A DNA stretch of 64,000 nt from Temnothorax longispinosus (taxonomy: Eukaryota; Arthropoda; Insecta; Hymenoptera; Formicidae). This document shows positions 1-14,262 of this stretch, one piece after another. The stretch is from contig NC_092359.1 in NCBI RefSeq assembly GCF_030848805.1, positions 21,619,205-21,683,204 on the forward strand, given 5' to 3'. Both the position numbers and the translations under genes were made by a program. Position 1 is the stretch's first letter; the number at the start of each line of letters is the position of its first letter. A model generated the notes under the pieces. It was not told the origin of the DNA, did not search any database, and saw only the letters and a list, made by a program, of their open reading frames with translations.

Positions 1-3000
1 TCTAAACTTTATATGTATATACAGAATTAAAATGGCGTTATTACTAAAGATTCTGAAAAAAACGCAATATTGCTGGAGTATATTTCAAGACATTCAGAAA
101 TATGGCGAAGCAGATTTCAATATTCCGGTCGACCGAATGACAAATTGGTATTGCAAAGCGACTCTCGACGTTTCCCTCAGCCTTTCGCGTTTTTACTCAA
201 ACATAGGCATCCATATACACCAGTCGCTCGGGGTAATTGAAATCGGAGGAAACCGCTCGTGGTGTTTTCCCCTCGACTCGGTCACGACGAAGCGCAACGC
301 AAATTTTATTACGGCGCGCCTCTATCCACTTCGTTAGATACCACTTTGTTTATCATTCGCGGATATTAAAATCGTCAGTGTGATGTGTACGTGGATGTAT
401 ATCCAGCATCGTTTCGCCATTTGCACGCGCATCACCGACCACCGACTCTTCAAATTTCCATATTTTCACAACTCACTCCTTTCTCGAATATTTGTCCTGA
501 TGGAATCAACGATTACACTATTACACGTACTATAATATGCATTTTATTATTGAGTTAATTATAATGACATATTAAACAAAAAATTAAAAATAATGCATTT
601 TTAAATAAATATAGAAAATTCTATTTGTTTTATTAAAAATTTTAAAGTTACATAAAATAATAGGATAAATATTCTTAAAGTAACTTAAAAATTTTTGACA
701 AATGGTTATAATTCAGTTTAATGCAAGACAGAAATTTATATTAGCAATAAAAGTTTATAAAATAATATTAATAATACCAATAGATAACATGCTGAAAAAT
801 ATATTTGATTTGAGCACTATCGTGCGTGATCTCCTGACAAGATCAAAGAGCATTCCTACATTCGAAACACGTGATCTTCACTTTATTCCTCCATTAGATT
901 GTTATCAAATGCGCAATCTCCGGAATCCGCAATTCGCATATACAAGTTTAAATTCATGCACTGATTCTCTCTTTAATGATAAATAACAATTAATATAATG
1001 TAGACTTAACTGCTTATGTTACCATAAAAATTAATTGTTCTAACATAAATAATTAGAATTTAATAAACAATATGTTTTAACGTTCTTTCTTAAGAATAAA
1101 TTTAAAAAAATTAATAATTAAACATGCGAACATAAAAATTAAGTTAATAAAAATCAAATTGTTTGCAATTAATTGTCAGTTAATTTCAACGATTTCAGCA
1201 TATATCGCACAATACAATTAAGGGACAAAATGCTTTGCAAAATAGTTCAAGGATTACAGAAATCTCGAACGTTTGTAGCCCGTTTCAGCATCTAATTAGC
1301 ATTGCGGACATGACAACGAATGGTCGAGTGTAATTTATTACGCGGCGAAACGACTGGCTGCAACTGATGATTGCAATATTCTTCCCAGATGCGGGTGTTT
1401 CGCATCGATCAGTAGCATGAGCGACAATCGCGTTATTAAGGGGTGAAGGGTGAAGCGTGCAAATATTTTCGTATAAACGATTAGCCTGTGTCTAGCAGTG
1501 GCTGCACCTGCACATTTGAAGTCATCATTGATATCATAACTTTCGATGATCATCCTCGTAGAATATTTCAAATACCTGATTACAATTAATTTACTCGTGT
1601 TTTAAAATAAAGTCATCATAAGGTGTCATATGTTGTATAGGATATAGCTCAATTATATGTATAAATGCTATGATAAAGTACAAGTTTTATTAAATAATAT
1701 CTTGTATAATTATATACCAATAATAATGAAGTTGATAATTTTATGTAGAAATATGTCATGATTATTTGTATTTATAAACGTATTAATTTAAATATTGAAG
1801 GATATATAAAGATAAATGTTTTCATACATATAACTAAAGTGGTGCTTGTGATTTTGTTCAGCTTTTATGGAAATTAAAACGTACCATCGAAATTCCTCAA
1901 AAAATGATACAAAAAAATAATATGACATTTTACGAATATCCGTCTATTTATGGCTAATTGGCTATAAATGTGTATGGATGATATGTCCATACTTTTTAAA
2001 CATTGTCCTAAATACCGCAGTAAGTACATTGTTGTACCTAAAATATTACAATAAAATTGGCTTTACATTATCTTCAATTTCCTATTTATATGATACAATA
2101 AAATTATGAAAAAATAATTAAATAATATTGATATCAAAGAAGCAAAATGTTTAAAATTTAAAGAGATAGTAAAAATTCTGTATTATTTGATAAAAAATTT
2201 AAATAAAATGGAAATCTGGAATTAAAAGTTCTTATTAAAATTAAAAACAAATTTTCTCTAATTGTGTTGCCACAGATAAAATGCAATATAAATATAACGT
2301 TGCTTACAAGTATAATCTGCAACTCATATTCTTGCGGCGAATAATCGAGATTTGGGGGATGTTTGGTATTTGGCTAAATGGGGATTGTGTGCACGCGCGT
2401 TCGTAGCTGTCACTAATCATGACCACGAATATACATGCCGTAAAAAGCATAACCGCTATGCAGGACGTACGACGGAAGGGAAACGTACGCTCGAGGGGCT
2501 GCGAACAGGTCGCATTCATAACATCAGACGGAGTAATAAAAGTCAGCACCCTATCCCCGTTGCTTTCTACGCCGCCGCGCCGCCCTCGTTCTGCCTGGAT
2601 ACCCAGAGGAACGCGGGGGGAGGGGGAGGGTGGAGATGCGTAGGTGAGCCAAAAAAGCGAAAAGAGGGAGGAACGTTGCGACTCTTATTGTTCGCGCAGG
2701 CATGTGATATATTCGTGAAACGTCGTTGCACATACATATCTATGTATATACGTAATATTTGATATTTTCAGATTTATATGTTCACCGAAAGAATTTGATG
2801 GAATTTAGTGACTTACAGAGCGAATACTTTGTTGGGATGGAGAAACGTGTACTTTAGTAATTACGTATCTACAAATAATAAAGTACGTAAGAAATATCTG
2901 TTATTATAAAATCATAAATTTCAAGATAACATTTAACAATTTGCATTAAATTAATGCACATATAAAAAAGGAAATTTTTTTTCATAAAACTTTTATGGAG

Positions 3001-5800
3001 AATTCTCGTTAAAAAGTAGCTGGCACTTTTATGAGTATCTCATGGAACGATGATGGATAGTCCTTGGTTAGATTTTGTTTTAAAGAGATTGACATAAATG
3101 GTGCTTTGTAACTTAATTGTTTACCTATTATTAATAATTGTAGTCAATGATACATATTTCTGAAAAAAGAATTATTCGGAAGAACTATAAATAAAGCGCT
3201 TAAAAAAGTCGATTTTTAAAGGCTCGAAGGACATGCTAAAACGACCAGTTAGAGAGACGATGATCGTACCCTGACAATCACTTTGTCCCAAATATAATCC
3301 CCCTGTTGTAAACCACTTCAGAGGCCACCCTTCCTAGTCGGGTCAAGTGTTTTCTCCCACTAACATGCATCTAAAGGGTGCCATCGAAAGAATCGCAACT
3401 ATTTCATTTTGGGGCAGATTAGATAGATTAGCGGACAGGGATGCACGACCGAGCGATATTTAGAGATGTCATCTGCGACTAACGACATGGGGTCAAAGAA
3501 TATTATTTTTTTGCCGACCCTATGCGTGTCGTAATTTCGTGACTGGTGTATGAGCTATGTGTGCCTATGAAAGAGTAGCATTATTGCTAATACATTGCTT
3601 TACCTCGATTTTAAGTAACATTTATACAAGTATTGTTTAAATTTATTAATATTTTTTTCTTCTTCGCGCGTAATGTATAACAATATATAAATAGTTTTAA
3701 ATTCCTTAATGTTTTTAATGTTTTAATTTCTGGAACAGAATTATTTGAGACATTTATCTTTTGTATAGAGGTAATACAAATTTAATCTTAAAATATGTTA
3801 AATTTTAGTGAAATATACAAACTGTTGTACTCTGGTTAAATATATTTATAAAATTTTTAAAATATACTGTTTTCAAATAATTCTTTTAAAATTGAACTAG
3901 ATAAAAATAATGATAAATTAGAGAAAGAATTTATTCTGTAAATGGTTTGCTTCAAACAATAATAAATAAATTTACAAACTGTATTCTTTTCAAGAATTAT
4001 ATTCTTAATCGGATTGCTAGGAAAGGCATGGGTGCGTAAAGGGTTAAAATTTCGCTTGGCATATAAGGGACATGCAAATCTATAGCACTTGTATCACATG
4101 CTGCTAATTACGCCGCGCTTTGAAGTTTTAATGCCTTCATCTTCGTGTAAGCTCTTGCCAAAAAGGATTAAATCGAAAATCGGATTCCGGTGTTTAATCT
4201 TTTGCGATATGAGCCTACGGAAGTCAAAGCACGTTGATTAAAATAATTCTCGATTAATGAAGACCTATACAACCGAAACGTAATCATTAATGTGATCAAA
4301 CTGTATCTTTTTGAAATATTATTTTGAACATATTAGATGGAAGAAGATAACCAACAAAAATTTTTCATCTATATGCGTTATACTATATTTTCTCAAGATT
4401 ATGTGCAAATCTAATAAATTGCAAATATCATAGACGTAACTATCGTATACTTATACTTATCAAAGAAGTGATGTAATTAAATGCAATGTAAATTAAGAGT
4501 TAAATATATTTCAAAACAAATATATTTTTTCGTACATAATTAAAAATATTATAAAACGTTTTGTAGTTATACGCGATAATTTTTAAAACAATATAATTAC
4601 AATAGTTATTTATTAATATATTTATTATTAGATGCAAATTTTGTCATTCTGATAAACAAAAATCATTTTAAAGCGTTATGCACGTTGTATTGTACATAAT
4701 TATTAAGTAATGGTTTTTAAAAGAAATTATAATTTATTTGTTTGTATATAATTTAATAATTATAGATTCGTTAAAATTTAATATAAGTGTTTAATTTTCT
4801 GCTTTTTAATGAGAAGATTGATGTTATTTTAAATAAAGAATTGTAAATAAAATAATTATATTTTTACGATCTAACCTAGACACAGCTGAAGTTTCCATCA
4901 AGACTAGCTACCGACGAAACAGAGATTGCGATTATCAATGGTTGCTAAGTTCACATATTTATATAATTAATGATGACAAATGGCTTTGAATAATTTTAAC
5001 TATAATTGGTGAAAATATATAGTTAAAAAAATATTGTTTCCTAAAAGTAATTTAGTATTATTTTATATTAATATTTCTAAGAGTTTGTCGTGTTTTTATT
5101 AAACACGTTGTGTTTGATATACTGTTACACAATATCTTTATAATATTATATTAAAATAAAAAATAAAAAATAATTAAAAGGATATAACAAGAATGCTGAG
5201 TTCTGAACAAATTTAAGGGTTGGAAACACTAAAATACCCTATATTTTTTATATAACTATTAACGTAAAATTTTTCATATTTTATATAAAAAAGTAAAATA
5301 AAAAAGTTTTAGTATATTCCACACACATAAAAAAGTTATTCCTATATATATATATATACTGTTTGCTCTTGCGTATATACTCTAGGATGAAATATATATA
5401 CGTATACTTCACGCTAGACAGGGTGATCACAATATGGCTTAGCCAATCAGATTGCATATCAGATAGCCAAGTAGAGAAAGAAGAGTAAAGTGCTAAAAGT
5501 GTTAATCGTTTGATGCAATTTCTTAAGAAACGTGCAAATAAATAAAAAAATTATATGTAAAAAATAATTATTATTGTAATTATTAATGTAGAATCTGTTT
5601 AATGCAACATTGAATTTTGTTATCATTTATTTTGTGTAATATTATAATTTGTTTAAGTGTCATACAGTCCTGCTGTACGTTATTTTCTGTTAATAATTCT
5701 ATATTTATAAAAAATCGATAAAACTTCATTTTCAGTAGACAGTATAGACTTAAACATTTTTTTTTTTACAACCAGCTATACATGCTAATGTAAATATGAC
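1..5800. other. AT-rich intergenic sequence, no gene recognised
   Basis: This stretch is AT-rich with in-frame stops in all frames. A few open frames occur in slightly GC-richer patches (32-337, 1338-1571, 2352-2762), but none shows a recognisable domain, a convincing splice pattern or conserved motifs. A G-rich run lies at about 2617-2632. Around 3230-3560 is a moderately GC-rich block without an open frame that could be regulatory. I see no RNA gene here. Confidence 0.6.
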
Positions 5801-6126
5801 GGACTTTAGCGCCATCTTCAACACATATCGAAGCTACGATACCAATGTAAAATTAGTGACGCGCAAAACTTCCTATCGATGAAGTCTCGAGAAAATTACG
5901 TTCCAGTAAGCTCACGGAATAGGTGCAACGTTCTCACTGTCAAAGTTGCTGCGATAGGCACTGATAGGCACGTGCTTACGTGGACGCTAAAATCGTGCAG
6001 CTTTATATTTCATAGAAGGAATTGAAAATATATACAGTTCAGGTGATTGTTTTTTCTTGTAAAGGGTAAACACCCTTTAATGTCAGTGCCATCGCAAACG
6101 GTGTTAGCTTCGACATCGCAGTGAAC
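5800..6126 (+). promoter_or_regulatory. Probable promoter and 5' leader of SEC23IP homologue
   Basis: The 330 bases before the first coding ATG are richer in GC than the preceding 5 kb and contain several CpG pairs (5855-5990), as expected for a housekeeping insect promoter. No clear TATA box is placed correctly and I cannot fix the transcription start. The assignment rests only on position directly upstream of a well-supported first exon. Confidence 0.4.
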
Positions 6127-6250
6127 ATGAACACATCGCGTAAAGTGAAAAATCCGTTGTTGTCCGCCGCTGGTCCGGAATTTGCTTTCGACGCGGAGAA
6201 CACATTGCTGGTACCAGTCACACCCGCGACACCAGCCGTGCTCCGAGACG
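6127..6250 (+). CDS. SEC23IP: SEC23IP homologue, coding exon 1
   Basis: The exon starts at ATG 6127 and ends before a consensus GTGAGT donor at 6251. It encodes 41 residues plus one base: a short basic start (MNTSRKVKNP) followed by an acidic and Val/Pro-rich stretch ending VTPATPAVLRD. This resembles the vertebrate N-terminus, where a FSFNVPFIPVTQA-like stretch occurs. The frame is also open two codons upstream from a GTG at 6121, but ATG 6127 is the first real start. The frame joins exactly to exon 2 at 16533 (Asp codon split 1/2). Confidence 0.75.
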
Positions 6251-9200
6251 GTGAGTTTATTCAACGAAAAATTATGGGCGGGGCACAGGAGTCTGCAAAT
6301 TTTGCATATTGTATAACCTAACGACACGGAGAATTGGCTAATGGATCGATTCCAGAATAAGCTTCATGAGGAGCAATCTCTTGCTCCGTTTACTTTATCT
6401 CGCTGTTTGATCTCCCCAGCATCGCGCTTTTGTATATGACCAGAATATGTACTCGTAGGCTAACATCTGTTGTTCCATCATCCTTTACTCTGTCGGCAAT
6501 ACAGAGAAAAAGACCGTGTGATGAAAGTCCCTGACTCCAATATGGAATGTTCGTATTTTCTAAGCCAACCTAGACAGTTTTCAGAGTTACATAAAACATA
6601 TGCACAGAAGTCATAATGATACAACCGACATCGTGTAAGATGGTTTTTTTACGTATGCTTTTTCTGCGACCATGCATAAATTCATCTGCAATTAAACTAT
6701 AAAAGATGCTTTAAACGATAAAAGTTTATTCTAATAAAATTGCATAGACTTGCAAAAGCTACAAAATGCATACCATTGAAAAGTCTATCAAGCAAGTGTG
6801 TAGTGTAGTTCTATGCTGTGTTCTTTAATAATTGCTTGAGTGATTTATCTGGAAAATTGAGAAAGTGATGAGTTCTTTAGTGTGTATCTTGTGTTTTCAA
6901 TTTTATATATGGACGTATAAGTCATACACATTACTCCATAGTGGTTATAGCATCAATTTGATTTTACACAGAAATTAATTAAATACTTTATTTATATACA
7001 CATTGTGAATAATACATCGGCAGTTCCATTTACAGTTTTTATAATATGGTTGGTTATGATAATAGCATTAGTTGATTCCTACAAGCATTATTAGAAGCTT
7101 GTTCTTTCGGATCGAGCAGGAGGCTGTCTAGATCCATATCTTTGTGTGTAAGGTAGATCGTGACTGTTCCTTTTACGAACACAATAAACTATTGCAATAA
7201 CAAGAAGTATTATAAGAAAAAGAAGTAGTAGCGCACCAAGTACGATAGCTGCTATTTCTCCTTGTTCTAGATTATCCCATTCGTTTACATTAATAGTACG
7301 AGTATGCTGATTTTCAAATACGTCTATCGCTGTAATTACAGCTGTTGTTGTGCAGCATGTTGACAAATAATAAAACGTTATACGATCTTTCGTGCCGCTT
7401 ATGTATTTAGTACGTGGATATATCCCACTTGGAATTGATATTACACGCTTCAAACCTGTATAGAGAAGTTGTGAGTGATTCAATTATACAAAAAAGTTCT
7501 TACTACTATGTCTATCATATACTCATTTGTACTATTACACAATCCATCGATTACCTGAGTCATAAGCTTCGGCAGTTATATCAGCGCTCCAAAATGTCTT
7601 TTCACAACGATCTTTGCTCTGCTTACCGGCGCAGTTGCTATTAAACGAATACTCAATTTTTGGCTTTACATTTGTATCAAAGGTCTAAATGCAAACAAAG
7701 TCACAAATAATATAGAATCTATATAGTAATAATAAACAGGAAATATACAAATGTAAGACTAGAACGTTATATTGAGTATAATTAATTTTATATTATTATT
7801 TCCATTTCTAAATTTGTGTCAAAGAAATTCGTAAAGAAAAAATTTCTGTAAAAATTAATTATTTTTTTTATATGTACCTTAGAAAATGCATTTTGAACGT
7901 AAACATATACTGTTTTCTCCGAAATTTCCGTACCAACGATCTCCACTGTAAGCGTATTGACAGTATCTTGGCTACTCAATGGTACAAGAATATCTACAGC
8001 TACCCTGTTTGTCTGCCTTGGATACAGCCACATGCTATGGATATAAATTTATAAACGTATTCGTAGTAAATAGCGATATTAGCCTTGATGATTTCGCTCA
8101 ACGTATTTATCATGTAGCCTTTAATACAATTTTTACCATTTCGAATAATCTACGACATTTGAATAAAAGTGAAGAAACAACATTTATGGTTCTATCTATA
8201 ATATAATCCGTAAATGTTGTTTATACACTCTTCCTGAAATGTTGAGGTTACGCTTGCCAGCGTGACGTGGGAATTGCATAAACAGACGTGCATTTTTATT
8301 TAGTAGTTTCAATAGTTAACATACATTAATGAGAAAAACTTAAATAATAGTCGAAATTAATATTTAATTCGTTATAAAGCTATTTAATTAGCTTCTAAAA
8401 AGTTAATCCTTATTTCATTTAGTTTTACTAACAATAAGTGATTTACTTACTACGTTGGTTGAATATTGTAGACTCTAAATGGTGAACTTCTCGCTCGTAT
8501 GACATATCTCACCGGCAGCGCACAATTATTCATCGCATCAAAAAAAATTCTGTGGGTTGTTCCTGGTGCAGCAATCAATTTACTGTTGGGATTTAATTCT
8601 AGCATTATCTTTCTTCTTTCGAAAGGTTCCTCGTTAATTGTTGAAAATTCACTTTCATCGCTATTTTTCTCCGCTATTTGCATTGGTACGGTCTCACTGA
8701 CGGATATCATCTTTGCATCGATATCTTCATTTAACGATGCGACTTCTGATGATCGCGATTGAATTTTCTGCTCCTTCATAATATTGATATTTGACACATT
8801 TGGTAAAATTTTAAATTCACCGTAACTCATCAAGGAATTGTTATGTAGAACAAAATTGATAATGTTTTTATCAATTGTTGCAGTAGATTCACGCGAGGAG
8901 AGTGATATATCAGAAAAATCATCTGCCATTATTTCGTCATTATTTCTTCTTGAATCCACAATTTCTGCTGATCTCTCAAATAGGAATTTTTGCTTTCCAT
9001 TTATTGTAGAACTTATTAAAAGTGAATCGCTATTATTATTTTTGTGAGTGTTTTTAAGAGTTTCCTATAAAATACACAATTTTAATAATTACAAAAAAAT
9101 ATACTCAAATAATTATAATTGCATGTTACATAAAATGTTATAATTAATAAATTTTATTCATTAACTTACTTCGTTTAATTCGAGTTTAGTTTTGTTAATT

Positions 9201-12200
9201 ATAGCCGATTCTTTGCTTTGTGTTGTGATACGTTTTTCATCTAATATCTCATACATATTCTCATTTTTATTGATCTCTAAGAGAAAACAATAAATAAAAA
9301 TTTACAATAATAGATATATATGTTATAACATATTTTTTATACGTTATCCGATCGGATAAATAATATGTATTATTGATTCCTAAAAAATTGTGCTGTTTGT
9401 CAAACGACAGAAGTAATATTTTTCTATAAAGGTTATTCAATTTCATTATTTAGACGCGAAAAAGTTCCGATTGTGAAACTCTTTTTAACTTTCTTTGTCA
9501 AGAAAACTAAAAATAATAGATCTTTATTATTAGAACATAATTATACATTTGTTAGAAAATTGTAATTAAAAACTGTAAAAACACAAAATTAAAACTATGC
9601 CAATAGAACTCTAAAAACTCATGCGAAAGAACTAGGTACTTGAAATATTAACGGGCCATTTCAAAACAGTAGTTAATTTTACTAAAATGCATGATAAGAA
9701 GAAAATAAGATATACTGGGAAGATCAATTAAAAATAGAATTGCAGATAATAATAGCATTGGCGTCGTTTCGAGAAATTCAATGGTCGCGAGAGAGCAGTT
9801 GTTCAAACCTCTATTCTAAGCAATATTTTTGATTACATGTCTTTTTACGATCGGAAATAATCGCTTCTTCTAGCGTCTAGCCAGTTGCATTCCAAACATT
9901 GTATTGAAAAACAAAACAAGCAATTTTTCGAGATCACTTTACTTCCTGTGCGAGCTGACGTGCGTCAGAATGTGAATCGAGTAAAAATAAAAAAGAGACA
10001 GAGAGAGGGGGAGAGAGAGAGAGACAGATATTCGTGGCCAAAGAGCAGCGAGTAAATTGCGCAATCTCGGGTATCCCCGAGCCAGAAACTAACGGATTGG
10101 TAGTTGTCAGACGGCTGCCGTGTTAAGAGGAAGTTGGAAGTTGCGCGAGAGTGCGCGAATCTCCCTTAGAAAAAAGAGACGAAGAGTAAATTAATCTAAG
10201 GTTACAAGTTCATCGACATTTGTGAAACTGGGCCTTACCCGTGCAAAGATAAGAGTGAGTATAAATCCTATTTTGTTTTTATTACGAAAAAAATGAAAAC
10301 ATGATTAATGTGAAGCAGCGCATATATATGTGACAATATATGAATCTTTTCGAGCATTATGTGTGACCGTGATAAAGCTGCGAAACGTTTCTTTTAATTT
10401 GTACTTCTGTACGAGTCTGCGTTTAATTATGAAGTAATGTTGGTATGTAACTCATTTGTTTTTTTCTTTTGCACAATTGCTATTTTGCACTATGAGATTT
10501 ACTTAATTTTAGCTCAACAATATCTTCAAATTATCATTATCTATTTTGAAATTTGTTTGGTTATGGATTGACTAGTAAGTTATAAAATAAATTATAAAAT
10601 ATAACCTTGATGTATAAGACAGTTTTAATTATTTCATATCAAGAGCTTCATAATTAATAAATCAGTAATTAATAAATCAGTCGATACACATATACAGTAG
10701 ATTCCCGTATAACACAGGGAAATACGTTCCGTGTTATATGAATACATCCGTATTACACCAGTCACATACACAGATTATATCTATATATGTAACTCGTGTA
10801 ATACAGATATGTTGCAATGTATATGGAAACACATATTTATAAAAAATGTATATAAGAATTTGTTGTAAAAAAATGTAAAAAATAAATATTAAAGATGTAA
10901 AATATTTTTTATTTTACTTTAAAACAAACAAATATTAACATGTTTTCGTTGTGTTATACGAACCCGTGTCATATGGAAGATCTACTGTACACACATAAGA
11001 ACTAAATTCTAAATCTTCGCAGAAAATCTGTACAGCAATTCATGTATATTGTAAAATTTATATGGTATAGTCTGTGTATAAAAATGAATACGCGTAATAC
11101 TTTAACATATTCACCGTTATGATGGTCACTGGTAACCGACACTGAACTTTCCGTTTACGTTTTGTCGGTCATCGGTGACCGTTATGGGATGATTAAGTCA
11201 AATAAATATGTCATGTATTATATTTTTATGCAATTCAATACTATATAAATTTACTATTATAAATTAAATGTTTGATTGTTCTTCTTAACAGAAAATAATT
11301 CAATTGGTGTGAACGAAAAGTCATGCAAAATATGCTTGGCAGTGAATGTGTTAAATATAATTTTTTTATAAATGCACTTATGTGTAAAAAATAAGCTTTT
11401 ATTTTTCGTACGCTGTTAAATCGCCACATAATTGCACCACGTATTGCAATTCGCGCTTACCACTCGTGAAGTTAGGGTCAATAATATCATCCTTCATATT
11501 ATCTTCCTCATTTGCCCCGTAGTAAGCAGTCACGTCGAAGTTGTATTTTGAATTTTCCACCCCCGTTAGCTTCAGGCACCATTTGTCTGGAAGGTTGCGC
11601 GCGCCGATAGCCACCCCTTTCGTGTTGTATGTACTTCCCAATGACATCACTATTCTTGGTCTCTCTACTCTGTCTGTTAAAGTGCATTGGAAGTGAAAAT
11701 TATTCCTGAATTAAACAACTCATTGGTTTGAACGGTAAGACAAATTGATTGACAATGAAAGAATCGCAATTTGGCGATAAAATATTCTCTTGCATTGTTC
11801 TGAACTTATTGATTATAAGAATTTCGTGTGTGAAGTATATACCGTGTATTGGTTAGAATTAGAAAAACTTTATAAATCAATGAAAGAATGCAGAAACTAA
11901 TTCTTGTGTGACATAATTACTTATTGTTAGTGCGACGTAATGAATAGGAAGGAATCACCCGGTCGATACTGTCCTTGATGTATGAAGGTTAAACGAAACC
12001 GAGTGTAACGACAGTAATCCTATATATACATATATGATTGAATTGATCTATTGATAGAAAAAATGCGCGTATAAATAAAAAAATTAATGCAATACAATCT
12101 GCAATTTGTTTCACGTTTTTGATAATATCTTTTCACATAACAATTATTTTTTAAGTAGAAGGGATTGTAATATAGAATATATCAAATTCATCACCGTATT

Positions 12201-12691
12201 AATGACAAGAATAATAAGCATTTTTACATTATATTAATTAATTTAGTTAATCATGTGTTATAATAAACAATATATTCTTGGTTATATCGCAACTATCAAT
12301 ACCATACATATGTTCAGAATCATGCTACTGGAACGTAACATTCGATATCGATCGTTGCATTGCTTAGTTATTATGCCATGACTTTACTGGTATCCTAAAC
12401 GTCAAATGATCAAATGTGAGAAATTGTTTAGAGCGTATCATATATAAAATTGATCGTCAAATCTTTCTTGTATAAAATAATTTGGATGGAAATATTCTCT
12501 AAATAAAAAAGATTTTTTTAAATATTTAAAAGTATAAGAAAGAAGAATTACTCACTTGTATACATAGGTGTTATCAGAACTGCACGCGTAAGATTTCCCA
12601 AAATGTTGATTGCAATTCCAGTTACATTGGCATCAGTTTGAAAGTTACTTTCAGTATATCCACTCAAATTAATCCTATGCACTATTTTCTT

Positions 12692-12741
<50 letters not shown>

Positions 12742-14207
12742 CTAATGATTGATTAATTAAACATATATATTTAATTAATTATTTTTTTCTTTTATTTTTC
12801 TATTTAATGTAGAAATATTAATTTATATAACTTACCGAAAATTTTGGGATAGTATTCGAAAAATAATTTTTGAATATCTCGATGTTTTGTCGACTAAGTT
12901 TTAAATTCGAGTAAAATTCGTCGTTTCGAATAACCAAATTTCTCTCTATGTTTGCGATGTCACAATCCAAATTAAGGTAAATCTATAAATGTTAAATATA
13001 AAATAATATTTATTGAGATTTACGAGATTTCTACAAAATAACTTACTTGACAGTAGTCTAAAATTGTTGAATTTGTATCATTGATAGATACATGTCTTGA
13101 TATTCGTAAGTTTGAACTATTTTCTAAGGAAAAATGATCTAAAATAACATAAAAAATAATTATTGCAATTATGTAAAGCTTCCTTAGATTATTGCTTTCA
13201 AAATTTATATGTATTAAATGTTTATCTATATTAAACAACGTTTGTATAATATTATTAGTTAGTTTTTGCCCAGTTTTCTTCATATTCTTTAAACTTTTTT
13301 ACAAACAAATATATTTAAATTTTATAAAATATCTTATCTAATATGCTGTGTGTATTCTGTAAATAATTTTACTCGTAACATTTTTATATAATTTATTTTA
13401 ATTTTGTATTTACTTTAAATTTTGTATATTTTAAATATACATTTGTGCCTTAATAATCTTTAAAATGTAAAAAAATTTAATAAACCGTTTCTTGTATATA
13501 CCTAATGCTTATAATGTAGTTTTGTAATGTACATTTGATACATTAATAATTTTGATACACATATTAACGATTATTGGCTTAAATATACTTCTTAAATCGA
13601 TTTGCAGAACATGTAGTTATTTAGCATATGACTAATAAGGTTCCTGTTACTGTTATCAATCTACGTCATGTTATTTGTAGTGTTATCTTGAAAATTTCAG
13701 ATAATATTTAATTGTGCGTCATCAACTATCAGGATGTGCGGTTAGAAATTAATAATTGGCAATTTCAGCGTAATTTGTATAAACTGTTTACGTCAGTATT
13801 TAATTGAACAAGAGAAACAATGTCAGTAACCATAAGTCTGTTCTATTTAGCTGAACTGTCTAACGTAAAAAGAAAAAGAAGAAAGATGAACTGTGCATGA
13901 AGTTCAGCTAAAAAAAACAGGCCTATTAATAACAAAAAGTTCATTTACGTTAAATTGCATTACATTATTTATGCTACATTAAAATTATTACCTTCTCCAT
14001 TCTGATCGGCGAATGACAAAACAAGATTAATATCTTCAAAACCTTTGCCAATTCCCAATTCTTCTATACAGTACCTTTTAACAAAAATATTTGAGTTTGA
14101 GGATGAACCTATAATCTCCTCCAACACAGGGCTTTCCTTCTTCGTGATATTGCTAATGTAGATGTAATGGCTGTAATTACGCATAAAGCACATGCGTGTG
14201 TGTGTAT

Positions 14208-14262
<55 letters not shown>

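Noticed and set aside
32..337. 101-codon ATG frame at the left edge
   Set aside because: No domain, no splice partner and composition like flanking GC-richer DNA; could be a chance frame or an exon of a gene outside the window, but nothing supports either.
2352..2762. 136-codon plus-strand frame over a G-rich run
   Set aside because: Overlapping frames are open on both strands because the patch is GC-rich; the product is low-complexity (poly-Gly, Lys/Arg) with no domain.
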